Part shown: positions 41,873-51,177 of the stretch, in pieces
How positions within the stretch are numbered: the first letter of the stretch is position 1
Layout: each line of letters starts with the position of its first letter
Source of the DNA: Hydrogenophaga crassostreae
GTDB taxonomy: Bacteria; Pseudomonadota; Gammaproteobacteria; Burkholderiales; Burkholderiaceae_C
Length of the DNA: 64,000 nt
Direction of reading: 5' to 3'
NCBI RefSeq assembly: GCF_001761385.1
Contig: NZ_CP017476.1
Coordinates: forward strand, 3,895,501 to 3,959,500
Program-made: the position numbers and the translations under genes
Notes under the pieces: generated by a model
Databases searched by the model: none
What the model was told of the DNA's origin: nothing
What the model saw: only the letters and a program-made list of their open reading frames with translations

Positions 41873-42304
41873 ATGAACCAGTCTCTCTCTGTTTCTTCTT
41901 CCGTGATCACGAGCCAGGCGGCTTCGATGGCTTGCCTGGCCGCGATCGCGCATGCCGAATCACTGGGCATACGCATCAATGTCGCCGTGACCGACGCTTC
42001 GGGCACCCTGGCGGGCTTCTTGCGGATGCCCAGTGCCTTTTTGCATTCCATCGACATTGCCATCGACAAGGCGTACACCGCCGCAAGCTTCGGCTTTCCC
42101 ACCAGCCAGTGGCCCGAGCTTCTGGCCGGCGACGAAGCACTCCGTCTCGGCATCGTGCACCGGCCCCGCCTGGTGGTGTTTGGCGGCGGTTTGCCGGCGA
42201 AAGAAAACGGTGCGCTGATCGGCGGCATCGGGGTCTCTGGCGGCTCGGCCGAGCAAGACGAGGCCTGTGCCCGAGCCGGACTCGAAGCGCTTGGCCTGAC
42301 CTGA
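41873..42304 (+). CDS. GlcG/HbpS-family (heme-binding-like) protein in phenol operon
   Basis: A 143-residue GlcG/HbpS-fold protein. ITSQAASMACLAAIAHAESL (12-31), NVAVTDASGTLAGFLRMPSA and KAYTAASFG are usual in the family, as is the glycine-rich GGGLP...GALIGGIGVSGG. Members occur in several aromatic and glycolate operons, but the function is not settled; stabilising or protecting a catabolic enzyme has been suggested. ATG 41873 is chosen from family length, ATG 41840 being an alternative. Its insertion between dmpB and dmpC differs from the classic Pseudomonas dmp order. Confidence 0.75.
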   Translation: MNQSLSVSSSVITSQAASMACLAAIAHAESLGIRINVAVTDASGTLAGFLRMPSAFLHSIDIAIDKAYTAASFGFPTSQWPELLAGDEALRLGIVHRPRLVVFGGGLPAKENGALIGGIGVSGGSAEQDEACARAGLEALGLT

Positions 42305-42327
42305 GTTCTCAACCTATCCACACAACC

Positions 42328-43782
42328 ATGAAACAGTTCCACAACTTCATCAACGGCGAATATGTCGCCACGGGCAAGACCTTCGAAAACCGTGCGCCGG
42401 TCAACAACCAGGTGATCGGCCTGGTGCACGAAGCAGGTCAGGCCGAGGTGGACGCTGCCGTCGCCGCCGCGCATGCGGCCATGAAGGGCGAATGGGGCCG
42501 TATGAGCGTGGTCAAGCGCACCGAGCTGATGCACGCTGTGGCCGACGAAATCAACCGCCGATTCGACGACTTCCTGGAGGCCGAACTGGCCGACACCGGG
42601 AAACCGCGCGGGCTAGCCTCGCACATCGACATCCCGCGTGGTGCGGCCAACTTCAAGGTGTTCGCCGACATCGTGAAGAACGCACCCACCGAGAGCTTCC
42701 AGATGACCACGCCAGACGGCGGGACAGCCGTCAGCTATGCGGTGCGTTCACCGTTGGGCGTGGTTGCCGTGGTCTGCCCCTGGAACCTGCCGCTGTTGTT
42801 GATGACCTGGAAGGTCGGCCCGGCGCTGGCCTGCGGCAACACCGTGATCGTCAAACCATCGGAAGAGACGCCCGCCACCGCCACGCTGCTGGGCGAGGTG
42901 ATGAATGCGGTGGGCGTACCCAAGGGGGTGTACCAGGTACTGCACGGCTTCGGCCCCGGTTCGGCCGGCGAGTTCCTGACCAAGCACCCCGGCGTCAATG
43001 GCATCACCTTCACCGGCGAAACCCGCACCGGCGAAGCCATCATGGCCGCTGCCGCCAGAGGCGTGCGGCCCGTGAGCTTCGAGCTCGGCGGCAAGAACGC
43101 TGGCATTGTCTTCGCAGACGCCGACTTCGACAAAGCCGTGGCTGGCATCACGCGGAGCGCGTTCGAGAACTGCGGCCAGGTCTGCCTGGGCACCGAGCGG
43201 GTATACGTGCAACGGCCCATCTTCGACAAGTTCGTGAAGGCACTGAAGGACAGCGCCGAAGCCCTGAAAGTGGGCCCATCGGATGAGCCAGGCGTGAACC
43301 TGGGCCCACTGATTTCCGCCGAGCACAAGGCCAAGGTGCTGGGCTACTACGCGAAGGCCAAAGCCGAAGGCGCCACCGTGGTCACTGGCGGAGGCACGCC
43401 AACGATGGCGGGCGAGTTCGCAGAGGGCCATTTCGTGCAGCCCACGATCTGGACCGACCTGCCGGAAACCTCCAGCGTGGTGCGAGAGGAGGTCTTCGGC
43501 CCCTGCTGCCACATCGCGCCCTTCGATACCGAAGAAGAGGTGATCGCACTGGCCAACGCCACCGACTATGGCCTGGCCACCTCGGTCTGGACACAAAACC
43601 TGGGCACCGCACACCGCATGGGCGCAGCCATCGAGGTGGGGCTGTGCTGGATCAACAGCTGGTTCCTGCGCGACCTGCGCACGGCCTTTGGTGGATCCAA
43701 GTCGTCCGGCATCGGCCGCGAAGGCGGCGTGCACTCGCTGGAGTTCTATACCGAGCTGCGCAACGTGATGGTGAAACTGTGA
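42328..43782 (+). CDS. dmpC: 2-Hydroxymuconic semialdehyde dehydrogenase DmpC
   Basis: A 484-residue NAD-dependent aldehyde dehydrogenase that sends the ring-cleavage product into the 4-oxalocrotonate branch. Family motifs: NFINGEYVATGKTFENRAPV (5-24), PWNLPLLLMTWKVGPALACG with the NAD site, FELGGKNAGIVF (Glu near 250) and the nucleophilic Cys near 287 in ENCGQVCLGTERV. ATG 42328 is used; a longer reading back to 41803 overlaps the GlcG-like gene in another frame. An intergenic repeat separates it from dmpD. Confidence 0.94.
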   Translation: MKQFHNFINGEYVATGKTFENRAPVNNQVIGLVHEAGQAEVDAAVAAAHAAMKGEWGRMSVVKRTELMHAVADEINRRFDDFLEAELADTGKPRGLASHIDIPRGAANFKVFADIVKNAPTESFQMTTPDGGTAVSYAVRSPLGVVAVVCPWNLPLLLMTWKVGPALACGNTVIVKPSEETPATATLLGEVMNAVGVPKGVYQVLHGFGPGSAGEFLTKHPGVNGITFTGETRTGEAIMAAAARGVRPVSFELGGKNAGIVFADADFDKAVAGITRSAFENCGQVCLGTERVYVQRPIFDKFVKALKDSAEALKVGPSDEPGVNLGPLISAEHKAKVLGYYAKAKAEGATVVTGGGTPTMAGEFAEGHFVQPTIWTDLPETSSVVREEVFGPCCHIAPFDTEEEVIALANATDYGLATSVWTQNLGTAHRMGAAIEVGLCWINSWFLRDLRTAFGGSKSSGIGREGGVHSLEFYTELRNVMVKL

Positions 43783-43800
43783 GCCCCGTGGATATGACCA

Positions 43801-43874
43801 CCCCCGCGCCACGCCTGCGGCGTGTCACCCCCTTAAGGGGGCGGCATTGGCGGCCCGGCAAAGCCGGTTCCGCG
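43801..43874. repeat. Comamonad-type palindromic intergenic repeat, copy 3
   Basis: It holds CGCCTGCGGCG, the palindrome CCCCCTTAAGGGGG and GGCCCGGCAAAGCCGG followed by TTCCGCG. It lies between dmpC and dmpD. Nearly all differences from copy 2 fall in loops or come as paired changes, which suggests the fold is kept. Confidence 0.7.
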
Positions 43875-43932
43875 ATGCCCTCGGTGAACGGCCTCTGGCG
43901 CGCCGCCATGTCAACGAAACAAGGAGGCACCC

Positions 43933-44784
43933 ATGAATGCACCCCATAACCCCGAAGTCGCGCGAAGCGTCCGCACGGGCAGCTTCCATACGAACGTGCA
44001 CGACCTCGGCGCTGCGAAACCGGGCCAGCCCCCGGTGCTGTTCATCCATGGCTCTGGCCCCGGTGTGAGCGCGTGGGCCAACTGGCGCCTGGCGTTGCCT
44101 GTCATCGCGGAACAACGCCGCGTGATCGCGCCCGACATGGTGGGCTTCGGCTACACCGATCGACCCGAAGGCATCACCTACGACATGGACACCTGGGTGC
44201 GACAGGCGCTGGACCTGCTGGATGCCCTGGTGCTGCCGCAGGTGGATCTGGTGGGCAACAGCTTTGGCGGCGCGCTGGCCCTGGCGCTGGCCATCCGGGC
44301 TCCGCAGCGCGTGCGCCGTCTGGTGCTGATGGGGTCGGTGGGTGTGCCGTTTCCCATCACGCGCGGACTCGACGCCGTTTGGGGCTACCAGCCTTCGCTG
44401 GCCAACATGCGCAGCCTGCTCGACATCTTTGCGCACAGCCGCAAGCTCGTCACAGACGAACTCGCGCGGCTGCGCTTTGACGCCAGTGTGCGTCCCGGCT
44501 TTCAGGAATCGTTCGGCGCCATGTTCCCCGCACCGCGGCAGCGCTGGGTCGACGCCATGGCCAGTCCAGAGGCCGCCATTCGCGCGCTGCCGCACGAAAC
44601 GCTCATCGTGCATGGCCGCGAAGACAAGGTGATTCCGCTGAGCAACTCACTCACGCTGAGTCAGTGGATTCCCAACAGCCAGCTGCATGTGTTTGGCCAC
44701 TGCGGTCACTGGACACAGATTGAACATGCCGCGCGCTTCGCCCGCCTGGTCGGCGATTTCCTGACCGAAGCCGACGCCAGCTGA
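43933..44784 (+). CDS. dmpD: 2-Hydroxymuconic semialdehyde hydrolase DmpD
   Basis: A 283-residue alpha/beta hydrolase that cleaves 2-hydroxymuconic semialdehyde (or the ketone analogues from methylphenols) to 2-hydroxypenta-2,4-dienoate and formate. HGSGPGVSAWANW (39-51) forms the oxyanion region, GNSFGG (108-113) holds Ser110, REDKVIP the acid, and FGHCGHW the catalytic His. The gene has AAGGAGGC 6 bp before ATG 43933. Having both DmpC and DmpD allows phenol and cresols to be handled. Confidence 0.93.
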   Translation: MNAPHNPEVARSVRTGSFHTNVHDLGAAKPGQPPVLFIHGSGPGVSAWANWRLALPVIAEQRRVIAPDMVGFGYTDRPEGITYDMDTWVRQALDLLDALVLPQVDLVGNSFGGALALALAIRAPQRVRRLVLMGSVGVPFPITRGLDAVWGYQPSLANMRSLLDIFAHSRKLVTDELARLRFDASVRPGFQESFGAMFPAPRQRWVDAMASPEAAIRALPHETLIVHGREDKVIPLSNSLTLSQWIPNSQLHVFGHCGHWTQIEHAARFARLVGDFLTEADAS

Positions 44785-44821
44785 TCTTCCTTCCTTTTTT
44801 TGGCTCCACCAGAACAACACC

Positions 44822-45607
44822 ATGGACACCACCACCATTCAGAAATACGGCGACGAACTCTTCCAGGCGCTGCAAAGCCGCCAAGCCGTTGCGCCCCTCA
44901 CCGACCGCGAACCCGGTATCACGATCGAAGACGCCTACCAGATCCAGCTGCGCATGATCCAGCGCCGGCTCGATGCTGGCGAACACGTGGTGGGCAAAAA
45001 AATCGGCGTCACCAGCAAAGTGGTGATGGACATGCTCAAGGTCAACCAGCCCGACTTCGGCCACCTGCTCTCGGGCATGGTGTTCAACGAGGGCGAGCCG
45101 CTGTCCATGGGACAGTTCATCGCCCCCAAGGCTGAAGCCGAGGTGGCTTTCATCCTGTCGCGTGACCTTGAAGGCCCGGGTGTCACCGCCGCCGACGTGC
45201 TGCGCGCCACCGACTGCGTGATGCCCTGTTTCGAAATCGTTGACTCCCGCATCCGCGACTGGAAGATCAAGATTGAGGACACCGTGGCCGACAACGCATC
45301 CTGCGGTGTGCTCACACTGGGCGGCGTGCGCAAAAACCCGCGCCAGATCGATCTCGCGCTGGCCGGCATGGTGCTGGAGAAAAACGGCGAGGTCATCAGC
45401 ACCTCGGCAGGGGCCTCGGTGCAAGGCTCACCCGTCAATGCCGTGGCCTGGCTGGCCAACACCCTGGGCCGCCTGGGCATCTCGCTCAAGGCCGGCGATG
45501 TGATCCTCTCTGGTTCGCAATCGCCACTGGTGCCCGTGGTCGCAGGCGACAGCCTGTATTGCAGCGTCGGTGGACTTGGCGGCACATCGGTCCGGTTCAC
45601 CCCATGA
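44822..45607 (+). CDS. dmpE: 2-Oxopent-4-enoate hydratase DmpE
   Basis: A 261-residue hydratase that adds water to 2-hydroxypenta-2,4-dienoate to give 4-hydroxy-2-oxovalerate. Family motifs are GKKIGVTSKVVMDML (about 59-73), PKAEAEVAFILSRDL (metal glutamates) and EIVDSRIRDWKIKIEDTVAD. It is homologous to DmpH, the next gene, and the two enzymes form a complex in Pseudomonas. It follows dmpD by 37 bp. An intergenic repeat follows its stop. Confidence 0.93.
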   Translation: MDTTTIQKYGDELFQALQSRQAVAPLTDREPGITIEDAYQIQLRMIQRRLDAGEHVVGKKIGVTSKVVMDMLKVNQPDFGHLLSGMVFNEGEPLSMGQFIAPKAEAEVAFILSRDLEGPGVTAADVLRATDCVMPCFEIVDSRIRDWKIKIEDTVADNASCGVLTLGGVRKNPRQIDLALAGMVLEKNGEVISTSAGASVQGSPVNAVAWLANTLGRLGISLKAGDVILSGSQSPLVPVVAGDSLYCSVGGLGGTSVRFTP

Positions 45608-45610
45608 AAC

Positions 45611-45685
45611 ACCCCCGCGCCGCCTTCAGCGTCACCCCCTCAAGGGAACGCCAGCAGGGGTCGGGCAAAGCCGGGTCCACGCTGG
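45611..45685. repeat. Comamonad-type palindromic intergenic repeat, copy 4 (diverged)
   Basis: A more diverged copy: CGCGCCGCCTTCAGCG, CACCCCCTCAAGGG and TCGGGCAAAGCCGGGTCCACG in the same order as copies 2 and 3. It lies in the 148-bp gap between dmpE and dmpH. Confidence 0.6.
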
Positions 45686-45755
45686 CCATGACCGCCGCGC
45701 CCCCTCCTCTCGCCGCCCACGTGCGCACGATCCATTCGGACAAGGAACTCTGAAC

Positions 45756-46544
45756 ATGACACTCGAACCCAAAACCATCGCATCCCTTGCCGAGCACCTC
45801 GAAAACGCCGAGCTGCAGACCACGGACGTCACCAAGATCACGGACGACCATCCCGCCATGGACTGGGATGACGCCTATGCGATCCAGGATGCCATTCGCC
45901 AGCGCAAGGAGTCCCGCGGCCAACGAACCGTGGGCCTGAAATGCGGCCTCACCTCGCACGCCAAGATGAAACAGATGGGTGTGACCACGCCGGTGTTTGG
46001 CTTCATATCGGACTACATGGCCTGCCCCGAAGGGGGCGACATCAGGATGTCTGAACTCATCCACCCCAAGGTGGAAGCCGAGATCTGCATCGTCACCAGG
46101 AGCGCGCTGCGCGGCCCCGGATGCCATGTGGGCGCGGTGCTTGCGGCGATTGACTTTGTGCTGCCCGGCGTCGAAATCATCGACAGCCGCTACCGCGATT
46201 TCAAGTTCGACCTGAAGAGTGTGATCGCCGACAACACCTCTGCCTCGCGCTTCGTCGTCGGCGGGCGCGCACGCCATGCCGACGAACTGGACCTGCGCAC
46301 GCTGGGCGTGGTGCTGGAGAAAAACGGCGAGATCGTCGCCATGGCCGCCGGCGCGGCCGTGATGGGCCACCCGGCCGCCGCCATCGCCGCCCTGGCCAAC
46401 CACCTGGGCGCACGCGGGCAAGAGATTCCTGCGGGCACTTTCATCATGACCGGCGGCGTCACCGAGGCGATCTCGGTGAAGGCAGGCGACAGCATCAACG
46501 TGCGCTTCCAGGACCTGGGTACGGTCGGCATGCGCTTTGTCTGA
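45756..46544 (+). CDS. dmpH: 4-Oxalocrotonate decarboxylase DmpH
   Basis: A 262-residue decarboxylase that converts the keto form of 4-oxalocrotonate to 2-hydroxypenta-2,4-dienoate. It shares the DmpE fold: GLKCGLTSHAKMKQMG, HPKVEAEICIVTRSAL with the metal-binding glutamates, and EIIDSRYRDFKFDLKSVIAD. ATG 45756 is the family start; upstream codons to 45570 run through the repeat. It lies directly after dmpE here, instead of after dmpG as in Pseudomonas CF600. Confidence 0.93.
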   Translation: MTLEPKTIASLAEHLENAELQTTDVTKITDDHPAMDWDDAYAIQDAIRQRKESRGQRTVGLKCGLTSHAKMKQMGVTTPVFGFISDYMACPEGGDIRMSELIHPKVEAEICIVTRSALRGPGCHVGAVLAAIDFVLPGVEIIDSRYRDFKFDLKSVIADNTSASRFVVGGRARHADELDLRTLGVVLEKNGEIVAMAAGAAVMGHPAAAIAALANHLGARGQEIPAGTFIMTGGVTEAISVKAGDSINVRFQDLGTVGMRFV

Positions 46545-46554
46545 GGAGAAAACC

Positions 46555-47157
46555 ATGGCCCGTCTTGAGACCCTCTATATCGACTCCTCGCATGAACTGG
46601 CAGAAGATTTTGCCTTCTTCGAGCGAACGCTGGGGTTTGTGCCCAACAGCTTGCTGACCATGGCGAGGCGGCCCGGCCTTGCGCGGGGTCTGATCGCGCT
46701 CAGCCGCGGCGTCTACGACCCCAAAGGGGAAGTCGACCTCGGGCTGAAGCGCCTGGTGGGTCATGTCGCGAGCATGGCCGCAGGCTGCATGTATTGCCGC
46801 GCTCACACGGCGACCAGTGCAATGCGTCATGGCATCGACGAAAACAAACTGAGTGCGATCGCTGACTACGCTACCAGCCCTTTGTTTTCAGAAGCGGAGC
46901 GGGCGGCGCTCGACTTTGCGCTGGCGGCTGCCAGCGTGCCCAACGGCGTCACAGACGAACTTTTCAAACGCTTGCAGACCCACTGGAGCGAGGGGCAGAT
47001 CGTCGAGATTCTCGGCGTCATCGGTCTGTTCGGATTCTTCAACCGCTGGAACGACTCACTGGCCACCACGCTGGAAGCCGAACCCATGGACATCGCAAAG
47101 ACCACGCTTGGCCCAAGTGGCTGGAACATCGGAAAACATTCAAAGGATCCAACATGA
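46555..47157 (+). CDS. CMD/AhpD-like protein inserted in the meta-pathway operon
   Basis: A 200-residue protein of the carboxymuconolactone decarboxylase/alkylhydroperoxidase D family. It keeps the redox motif GCMYCRAHT (77-85; Cys78, Cys81, His84), so a thiol peroxidase or related activity is possible. GAGGAGAAAACC precedes ATG 46555, and its stop overlaps the dmpF start by 4 bp. No CMD-type step exists in catechol meta-cleavage, so protection against peroxides formed by the oxygenases is one idea. It is not in the classic dmp operon. Confidence 0.8.
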   Translation: MARLETLYIDSSHELAEDFAFFERTLGFVPNSLLTMARRPGLARGLIALSRGVYDPKGEVDLGLKRLVGHVASMAAGCMYCRAHTATSAMRHGIDENKLSAIADYATSPLFSEAERAALDFALAAASVPNGVTDELFKRLQTHWSEGQIVEILGVIGLFGFFNRWNDSLATTLEAEPMDIAKTTLGPSGWNIGKHSKDPT

Positions 47158-48065
47158 AGACAATCAAATGTGCACTCATCGGCCCTGGCAACATCGGCAC
47201 CGACCTGTTGGCCAAGCTGCAACGCAGCAAGGTGCTCGAACCCGTCTGGATGGTCGGCATCGACCCAAACTCTGATGGCCTGAAGCGCGCCAAAGAAATG
47301 GGGATCAAGACCACCGCCGACGGCGTGGACGGACTCATCCCGCACATGAAGGCCGACGGCGTGCAGATCGTTTTCGACGCGACCAGCGCCTACGCACATG
47401 CCGAGAACAGCCGCAAGGTCAATGCGCAGGGCGCGATGATGATCGACCTCACGCCTGCGGCCATCGGTCCCTACTGCATACCCCCGGTCAACTTGAAGCA
47501 GCACGTGGGCAAGCGCGAGATGAACGTGAACATGGTCACCTGCGGCGGCCAGGCCACGATCCCCATGGTGGCGGCAGTGAGCCGTGTGCAGGCGGTGGCC
47601 TACGGAGAAATCATCGCCACGGTGTCCAGCAAATCGGTCGGGCCGGGCACACGCAAGAACATCGACGAGTTCACCCGAACCACCGCTGGCGCAGTGGAAA
47701 AAGTGGGTGGCGCCAGGAAGGGCAAGGCCATCATCGTCATCAACCCGGCCGAGCCGCCGCTGATCATGCGCGACACGGTGCATTGCCTGACCGAGGACGA
47801 GCCTGATCAGGCTGCGATCACCAAGTCCATTCACGACATGATCAAAGAGGTGCAGAAATACGTGCCGGGCTACAAGCTGGTCAACGGACCGGTGTTTGAC
47901 GGCAAGCGTGTCTCGGTCTTCATGGAGGTCGAAGGCCTGGGCGACTACCTGCCCAAGTACGCCGGCAACCTCGACATCATGACCGCCGCCGCTGCCCGAA
48001 CCGCCGAAATGTTCGCCGAAGAGATGCTCAACGGCACGCTCACGCTCGAAGCCCTGCCTGCCTGA
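47154..48065 (+). CDS. dmpF: Acetaldehyde dehydrogenase (acylating) DmpF
   Basis: A 303-residue enzyme that turns acetaldehyde, CoA and NAD into acetyl-CoA, in a channelling complex with the aldolase DmpG. The nucleotide loop is GPGNIG (10-15) and the nucleophile is Cys130 in [10 protein letters not shown]. Other family stretches are [19 protein letters not shown] and [11 protein letters not shown]. The start overlaps the CMD gene by 4 bp and dmpG follows after 16 bp. Confidence 0.95.
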   Translation: MKTIKCALIGPGNIGTDLLAKLQRSKVLEPVWMVGIDPNSDGLKRAKEMGIKTTADGVDGLIPHMKADGVQIVFDATSAYAHAENSRKVNAQGAMMIDLTPAAIGPYCIPPVNLKQHVGKREMNVNMVTCGGQATIPMVAAVSRVQAVAYGEIIATVSSKSVGPGTRKNIDEFTRTTAGAVEKVGGARKGKAIIVINPAEPPLIMRDTVHCLTEDEPDQAAITKSIHDMIKEVQKYVPGYKLVNGPVFDGKRVSVFMEVEGLGDYLPKYAGNLDIMTAAAARTAEMFAEEMLNGTLTLEALPA

Positions 48066-48081
48066 ACCTGGAGAACACAAC

Positions 48082-49125
48082 ATGACCACACTCAAAGGCA
48101 AGAAGATCACCGTTCACGACATGACCCTGCGCGACGGCATGCACCCCAAGCGCCATCTGATGACACTGGACCAGATGAAGACCATCGCCTGCGGGCTCGA
48201 CGACGCCGGCGTGCCGCTGATCGAAGTGACCCACGGCGACGGCCTGGGTGGCAGCTCGGTCAACTACGGCTTCCCAGCCCACAGCGACGAGGAATACCTG
48301 GGCACCGTCATTCCGCTGATGAAACAGGCCAAGGTCAGCGCCTTGCTGCTGCCCGGTATTGGTACCGTTGACCACCTGAAAATGGCCCATGGCCTGGGCG
48401 TGAACACGATACGCGTGGCGACCCACTGCACCGAGGCCGACGTGTCAGAGCAGCACATCACGTTCGCCCGCCAGCTCGATATGGACACGGTGGGATTTCT
48501 GATGATGGCCCACATGGCCAGCCCGGAAAAACTGGTTGAACAGGCCAAACTGATGGAGCACTACGGCGCCAACTGCATCTACGTGACCGACTCGGCCGGC
48601 CACCTGCTGCCCGAGACAGTGAAGGCGCGGGTGGGCGCGGTGCGCGAAGCGCTCAAACCCGAGACCGAACTGGGCTTTCATGGCCACCACAACCTCGCCA
48701 TGGGCGTGGCCAACAGCCTGGCTGCAATCGAGGTCGGAGCGAACCGCATCGATGCGGCCGCTGCCGGGCTGGGCGCGGGTGCGGGCAACACCCCGATGGA
48801 AGTGTTCATCGCGGTGTGCGATCTGATGGGCATCGAGACCGGCGTGGATGTGTTCAAGATCCAGGACGTGGCCGAAGATCTGGTGGTGCCCATCATGGAT
48901 TTCCCCATCCGCATCGACCGCGATGCACTCACGCTGGGCTACGCCGGCGTCTACGGCAGTTTTCTGCTGTTCGCCAAGCGCGCCGAAAAAAAATACGGCG
49001 TGTCGGCGCGCGACATCCTGGTCGAGATGGGCCGCCGCGGCATGGTCGGCGGCCAGGAAGACATGATCGAAGACACGGCGATGACCATGGCGCGCGAGCG
49101 CGGGATCATGGCCAAAGCTGCCTGA
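48082..49125 (+). CDS. dmpG: 4-Hydroxy-2-oxovalerate aldolase DmpG
   Basis: A 347-residue metal-dependent aldolase that splits 4-hydroxy-2-oxovalerate into pyruvate and acetaldehyde. The TIM-barrel active site shows [12 protein letters not shown] (14-25; Arg17, Asp18, His21), VTHGDGLGG and the metal histidines in [13 protein letters not shown] (about 196-208). The C-terminal domain that contacts DmpF ends [19 protein letters not shown] and so on. GGAGAACACAAC precedes ATG 48082. Confidence 0.95.
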   Translation: MTTLKGKKITVHDMTLRDGMHPKRHLMTLDQMKTIACGLDDAGVPLIEVTHGDGLGGSSVNYGFPAHSDEEYLGTVIPLMKQAKVSALLLPGIGTVDHLKMAHGLGVNTIRVATHCTEADVSEQHITFARQLDMDTVGFLMMAHMASPEKLVEQAKLMEHYGANCIYVTDSAGHLLPETVKARVGAVREALKPETELGFHGHHNLAMGVANSLAAIEVGANRIDAAAAGLGAGAGNTPMEVFIAVCDLMGIETGVDVFKIQDVAEDLVVPIMDFPIRIDRDALTLGYAGVYGSFLLFAKRAEKKYGVSARDILVEMGRRGMVGGQEDMIEDTAMTMARERGIMAKAA

Positions 49126-49135
49126 AGGAGACCCC

Positions 49136-49327
49136 ATGCCATTTGCACAAATCTACATGCTCGAAGGCCGCACCGAAGACCAGAAGCGCGCGGTGATCGA
49201 GAAGGTCACCGCCGCGCTGCAGGAAGCCGTCGGTGCCCCCAGGGAAACCATCCGGGTCTGGATTCAGGATGTGCCCAAACAAAATTGGGGCATCGCCGGG
49301 GTCTCGGCCAAAGACCTGGGCCGCTGA
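49136..49327 (+). CDS. dmpI: 4-Oxalocrotonate tautomerase DmpI
   Basis: A 63-residue tautomerase, a hexamer of short subunits, that converts 2-hydroxymuconate to its 2-oxo isomer. After removal of Met, Pro1 acts as the catalytic base; Arg12 (LEGRTEDQK) and an Arg near 39-40 complete the site. It is the last gene of the phenol operon, 10 bp after dmpG, with AAGGAGACCCC as ribosome site. No terminator hairpin was found in the following 100 bp. Confidence 0.93.
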   Translation: MPFAQIYMLEGRTEDQKRAVIEKVTAALQEAVGAPRETIRVWIQDVPKQNWGIAGVSAKDLGR

Positions 49328-49738
49328 CGGCCTTCGGTCCAAACCGCGCGCGGCAGTCTTCGCGGCGAGACAGGTCGGGAGCACCCGTTCACCACTGGCG
49401 TGTGCGGTCGTTTCCGTGTCCCGATGTGACCCGCCTTGATCGAGGAACCGGTTGGGGTGGTCGTACGGCCGCTTTCGGCCTGGTGCCAGAGTGACAGGTT
49501 GGGGCCGGCGCACATGTTCAGGCGTCATGCTTGAGTTGCGGTGATCGGGCTTGAAGCAACGGTGGTTTTCCAGTTTCGGCTTTGCAGGGATTGCTGTCGT
49601 CAGTGCGCCCCATGACTTCGTGCTCCATGCCTGGACGCCGACCTCCGAAGAACAGAGGGGCTCACTGGCCTGATGAGCGCTTTCGGTTGTCTGTCGACCT
49701 GAGGACCCGTTACGGCGATATCACCGAGGCGGTGGTGC
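49328..49738. other. Gap between dmpI and the MocR-type gene
   Basis: About 410 bp separating convergent genes. It contains repeat copy D and no credible coding region. No good intrinsic terminator was seen on either strand. Confidence 0.5.
49511..49605. repeat. Degenerate dispersed intergenic repeat, copy D
   Basis: It contains CATGTTCAGGCGTCATGCTT, CGGGCTTGAAGCA, CAGTTTCGGCTTTGCAGG and ATTGCTGTCGTCAGTG. The final 30 bp match copy B (19509-19538) at about 25 positions. Same family as the copies at 17416, 19361 and 20889. Confidence 0.55.
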
Positions 49739-51136
49739 TCAGGTGATGCGGTGTTTTGAAACAGACCGCAGAAACTTGATAAAGCGTGGGTCTCCAGCGT
49801 AGGCCACGTTCACACGCAACGCGGGATACGGCCCCTGGCGATCTGGATAAAAAACGGATCCGGGGGCCAGGAAGATGCCTTGGCTCGCGGCATCCCTGAC
49901 GAGCTCAAGTTCGTCGCTTTGCCTCGGAAGATCGACCCACAGGTAATAGCCCCCCGGGTCACTTGGGTGTACCTCGACGCCGGCGCGTTCGAGGGCTTTT
50001 ACCGCAGGACCGTGAGCCTCAGCGAGGCGCGCCTTCAGACGGGCAATGTGCCGCCTGTACTGGCCCGCCGAGATGAGTTGATGAACGACTCGCTCGACAA
50101 AATCCGAGGTGGATACGACGGTGACCATCTTGAGGTCGCAAAGCGCGGATATGCGCTCGGGCGCCCCTGCGATGTAGCCCACACGCAGACCTGCCGAGAG
50201 GGTTTTGGAAAAGCTGCTCACGTACAGCACCCTGTCCAGCTGATCCAGGGCCGCCAGGCGCGGCGCGGCGGCGGGCAGCAGGTCTGCAAACGGATCGTCC
50301 TCCACCACCAGGCAGTCGAATTCAGCGGCAAGGCGCAGGAGCATGTGGGCCTTCGGCAGGCTGATGGAACTGCCCGTGGGATTGTGTGCCAATGACTGCG
50401 TAAAGAACACCTTGGGGCGGTGAAGCTTCATCAGTGCATGCAGCGCCTCCAGATCGGGTCCATCGGACAGCCGTGGCACACCCAGCATCTGAACCTTGGC
50501 CAACTTCAGCTTGCCAAACAGCGGGTAATAACCCGGCGCATCAACAAGCACCTTGTCACCAGGCTCAAGCAGATGGCGGATGATCAGGTCGAGTGCGTGG
50601 TTGGCGCCCTGGGTGAGCAGCACCTGGCGGGCATGAACCTGAATGGAGCGTTCCCCCAGGAGGCGGACAACCGTCTCCCGCAGGGGTTGGTAACCCCAGG
50701 GGGTGCCGTAGCCATGCTCTATGGCCGTGAGCCCCTCTGCCCGGGAGCGCCGCAGGTGGCGGCCCAACTCCGAGCCCTCCATCCAGCTGGCCGGTGGGCG
50801 ACCGTCTCCCACCCGCACTTCATAGTGTTGTTCCAGTTGTTCCCTCAACAGCGAAACGACATCGACGGCTGCCGTCACATGGGGAGCAGGTGTTGCGGTC
50901 CACGCCCTCGGCATTTTCCGGACATAGAAGCCCGACCCCGGACGGGACTCGAGAAACCCCCTGGCCACCAGCTGGTTGTATGCCTCTACAACCGTATTGA
51001 CCCCCAGTCCTTCTTTCTGGGCTGCGTCGCGCACCGAGCGCAAGCGTGTGCCGGCGGGCAGGGCATCTTGCTCGATGGACTTGAGCAGCTTTGCGGTCAG
51101 CGTCTCGACCTTGTTGTCATTCGATCTGGTGGCCAT
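49739..51136 (-). CDS. MocR/PdxR-type GntR regulator with aminotransferase domain
   Basis: A 465-residue chimeric regulator: N-terminal GntR winged helix (about 8-75; LLKSIEQDALPAGTRLRSVR, then GLGVNTVVEAYNQLVARGFL) and a class I aminotransferase-like domain that probably binds PLP through the Lys in VSSFSKTLSAGLRVGYIAG. Such proteins sense amine or vitamin B6 compounds, often activating a divergent operon. ATG 51136 is chosen; the longer frame to 51328 crosses the promoter region. It is divergent from the TRAP/HMG-CoA reductase genes, with paired inverted repeats between them. Confidence 0.88.
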   Translation of the reverse strand: MATRSNDNKVETLTAKLLKSIEQDALPAGTRLRSVRDAAQKEGLGVNTVVEAYNQLVARGFLESRPGSGFYVRKMPRAWTATPAPHVTAAVDVVSLLREQLEQHYEVRVGDGRPPASWMEGSELGRHLRRSRAEGLTAIEHGYGTPWGYQPLRETVVRLLGERSIQVHARQVLLTQGANHALDLIIRHLLEPGDKVLVDAPGYYPLFGKLKLAKVQMLGVPRLSDGPDLEALHALMKLHRPKVFFTQSLAHNPTGSSISLPKAHMLLRLAAEFDCLVVEDDPFADLLPAAAPRLAALDQLDRVLYVSSFSKTLSAGLRVGYIAGAPERISALCDLKMVTVVSTSDFVERVVHQLISAGQYRRHIARLKARLAEAHGPAVKALERAGVEVHPSDPGGYYLWVDLPRQSDELELVRDAASQGIFLAPGSVFYPDRQGPYPALRVNVAYAGDPRFIKFLRSVSKHRIT

Positions 51137-51177
51137 GTTGCCTGCCCTGGTTAGGAGACTGTACCCATCAATGGATG

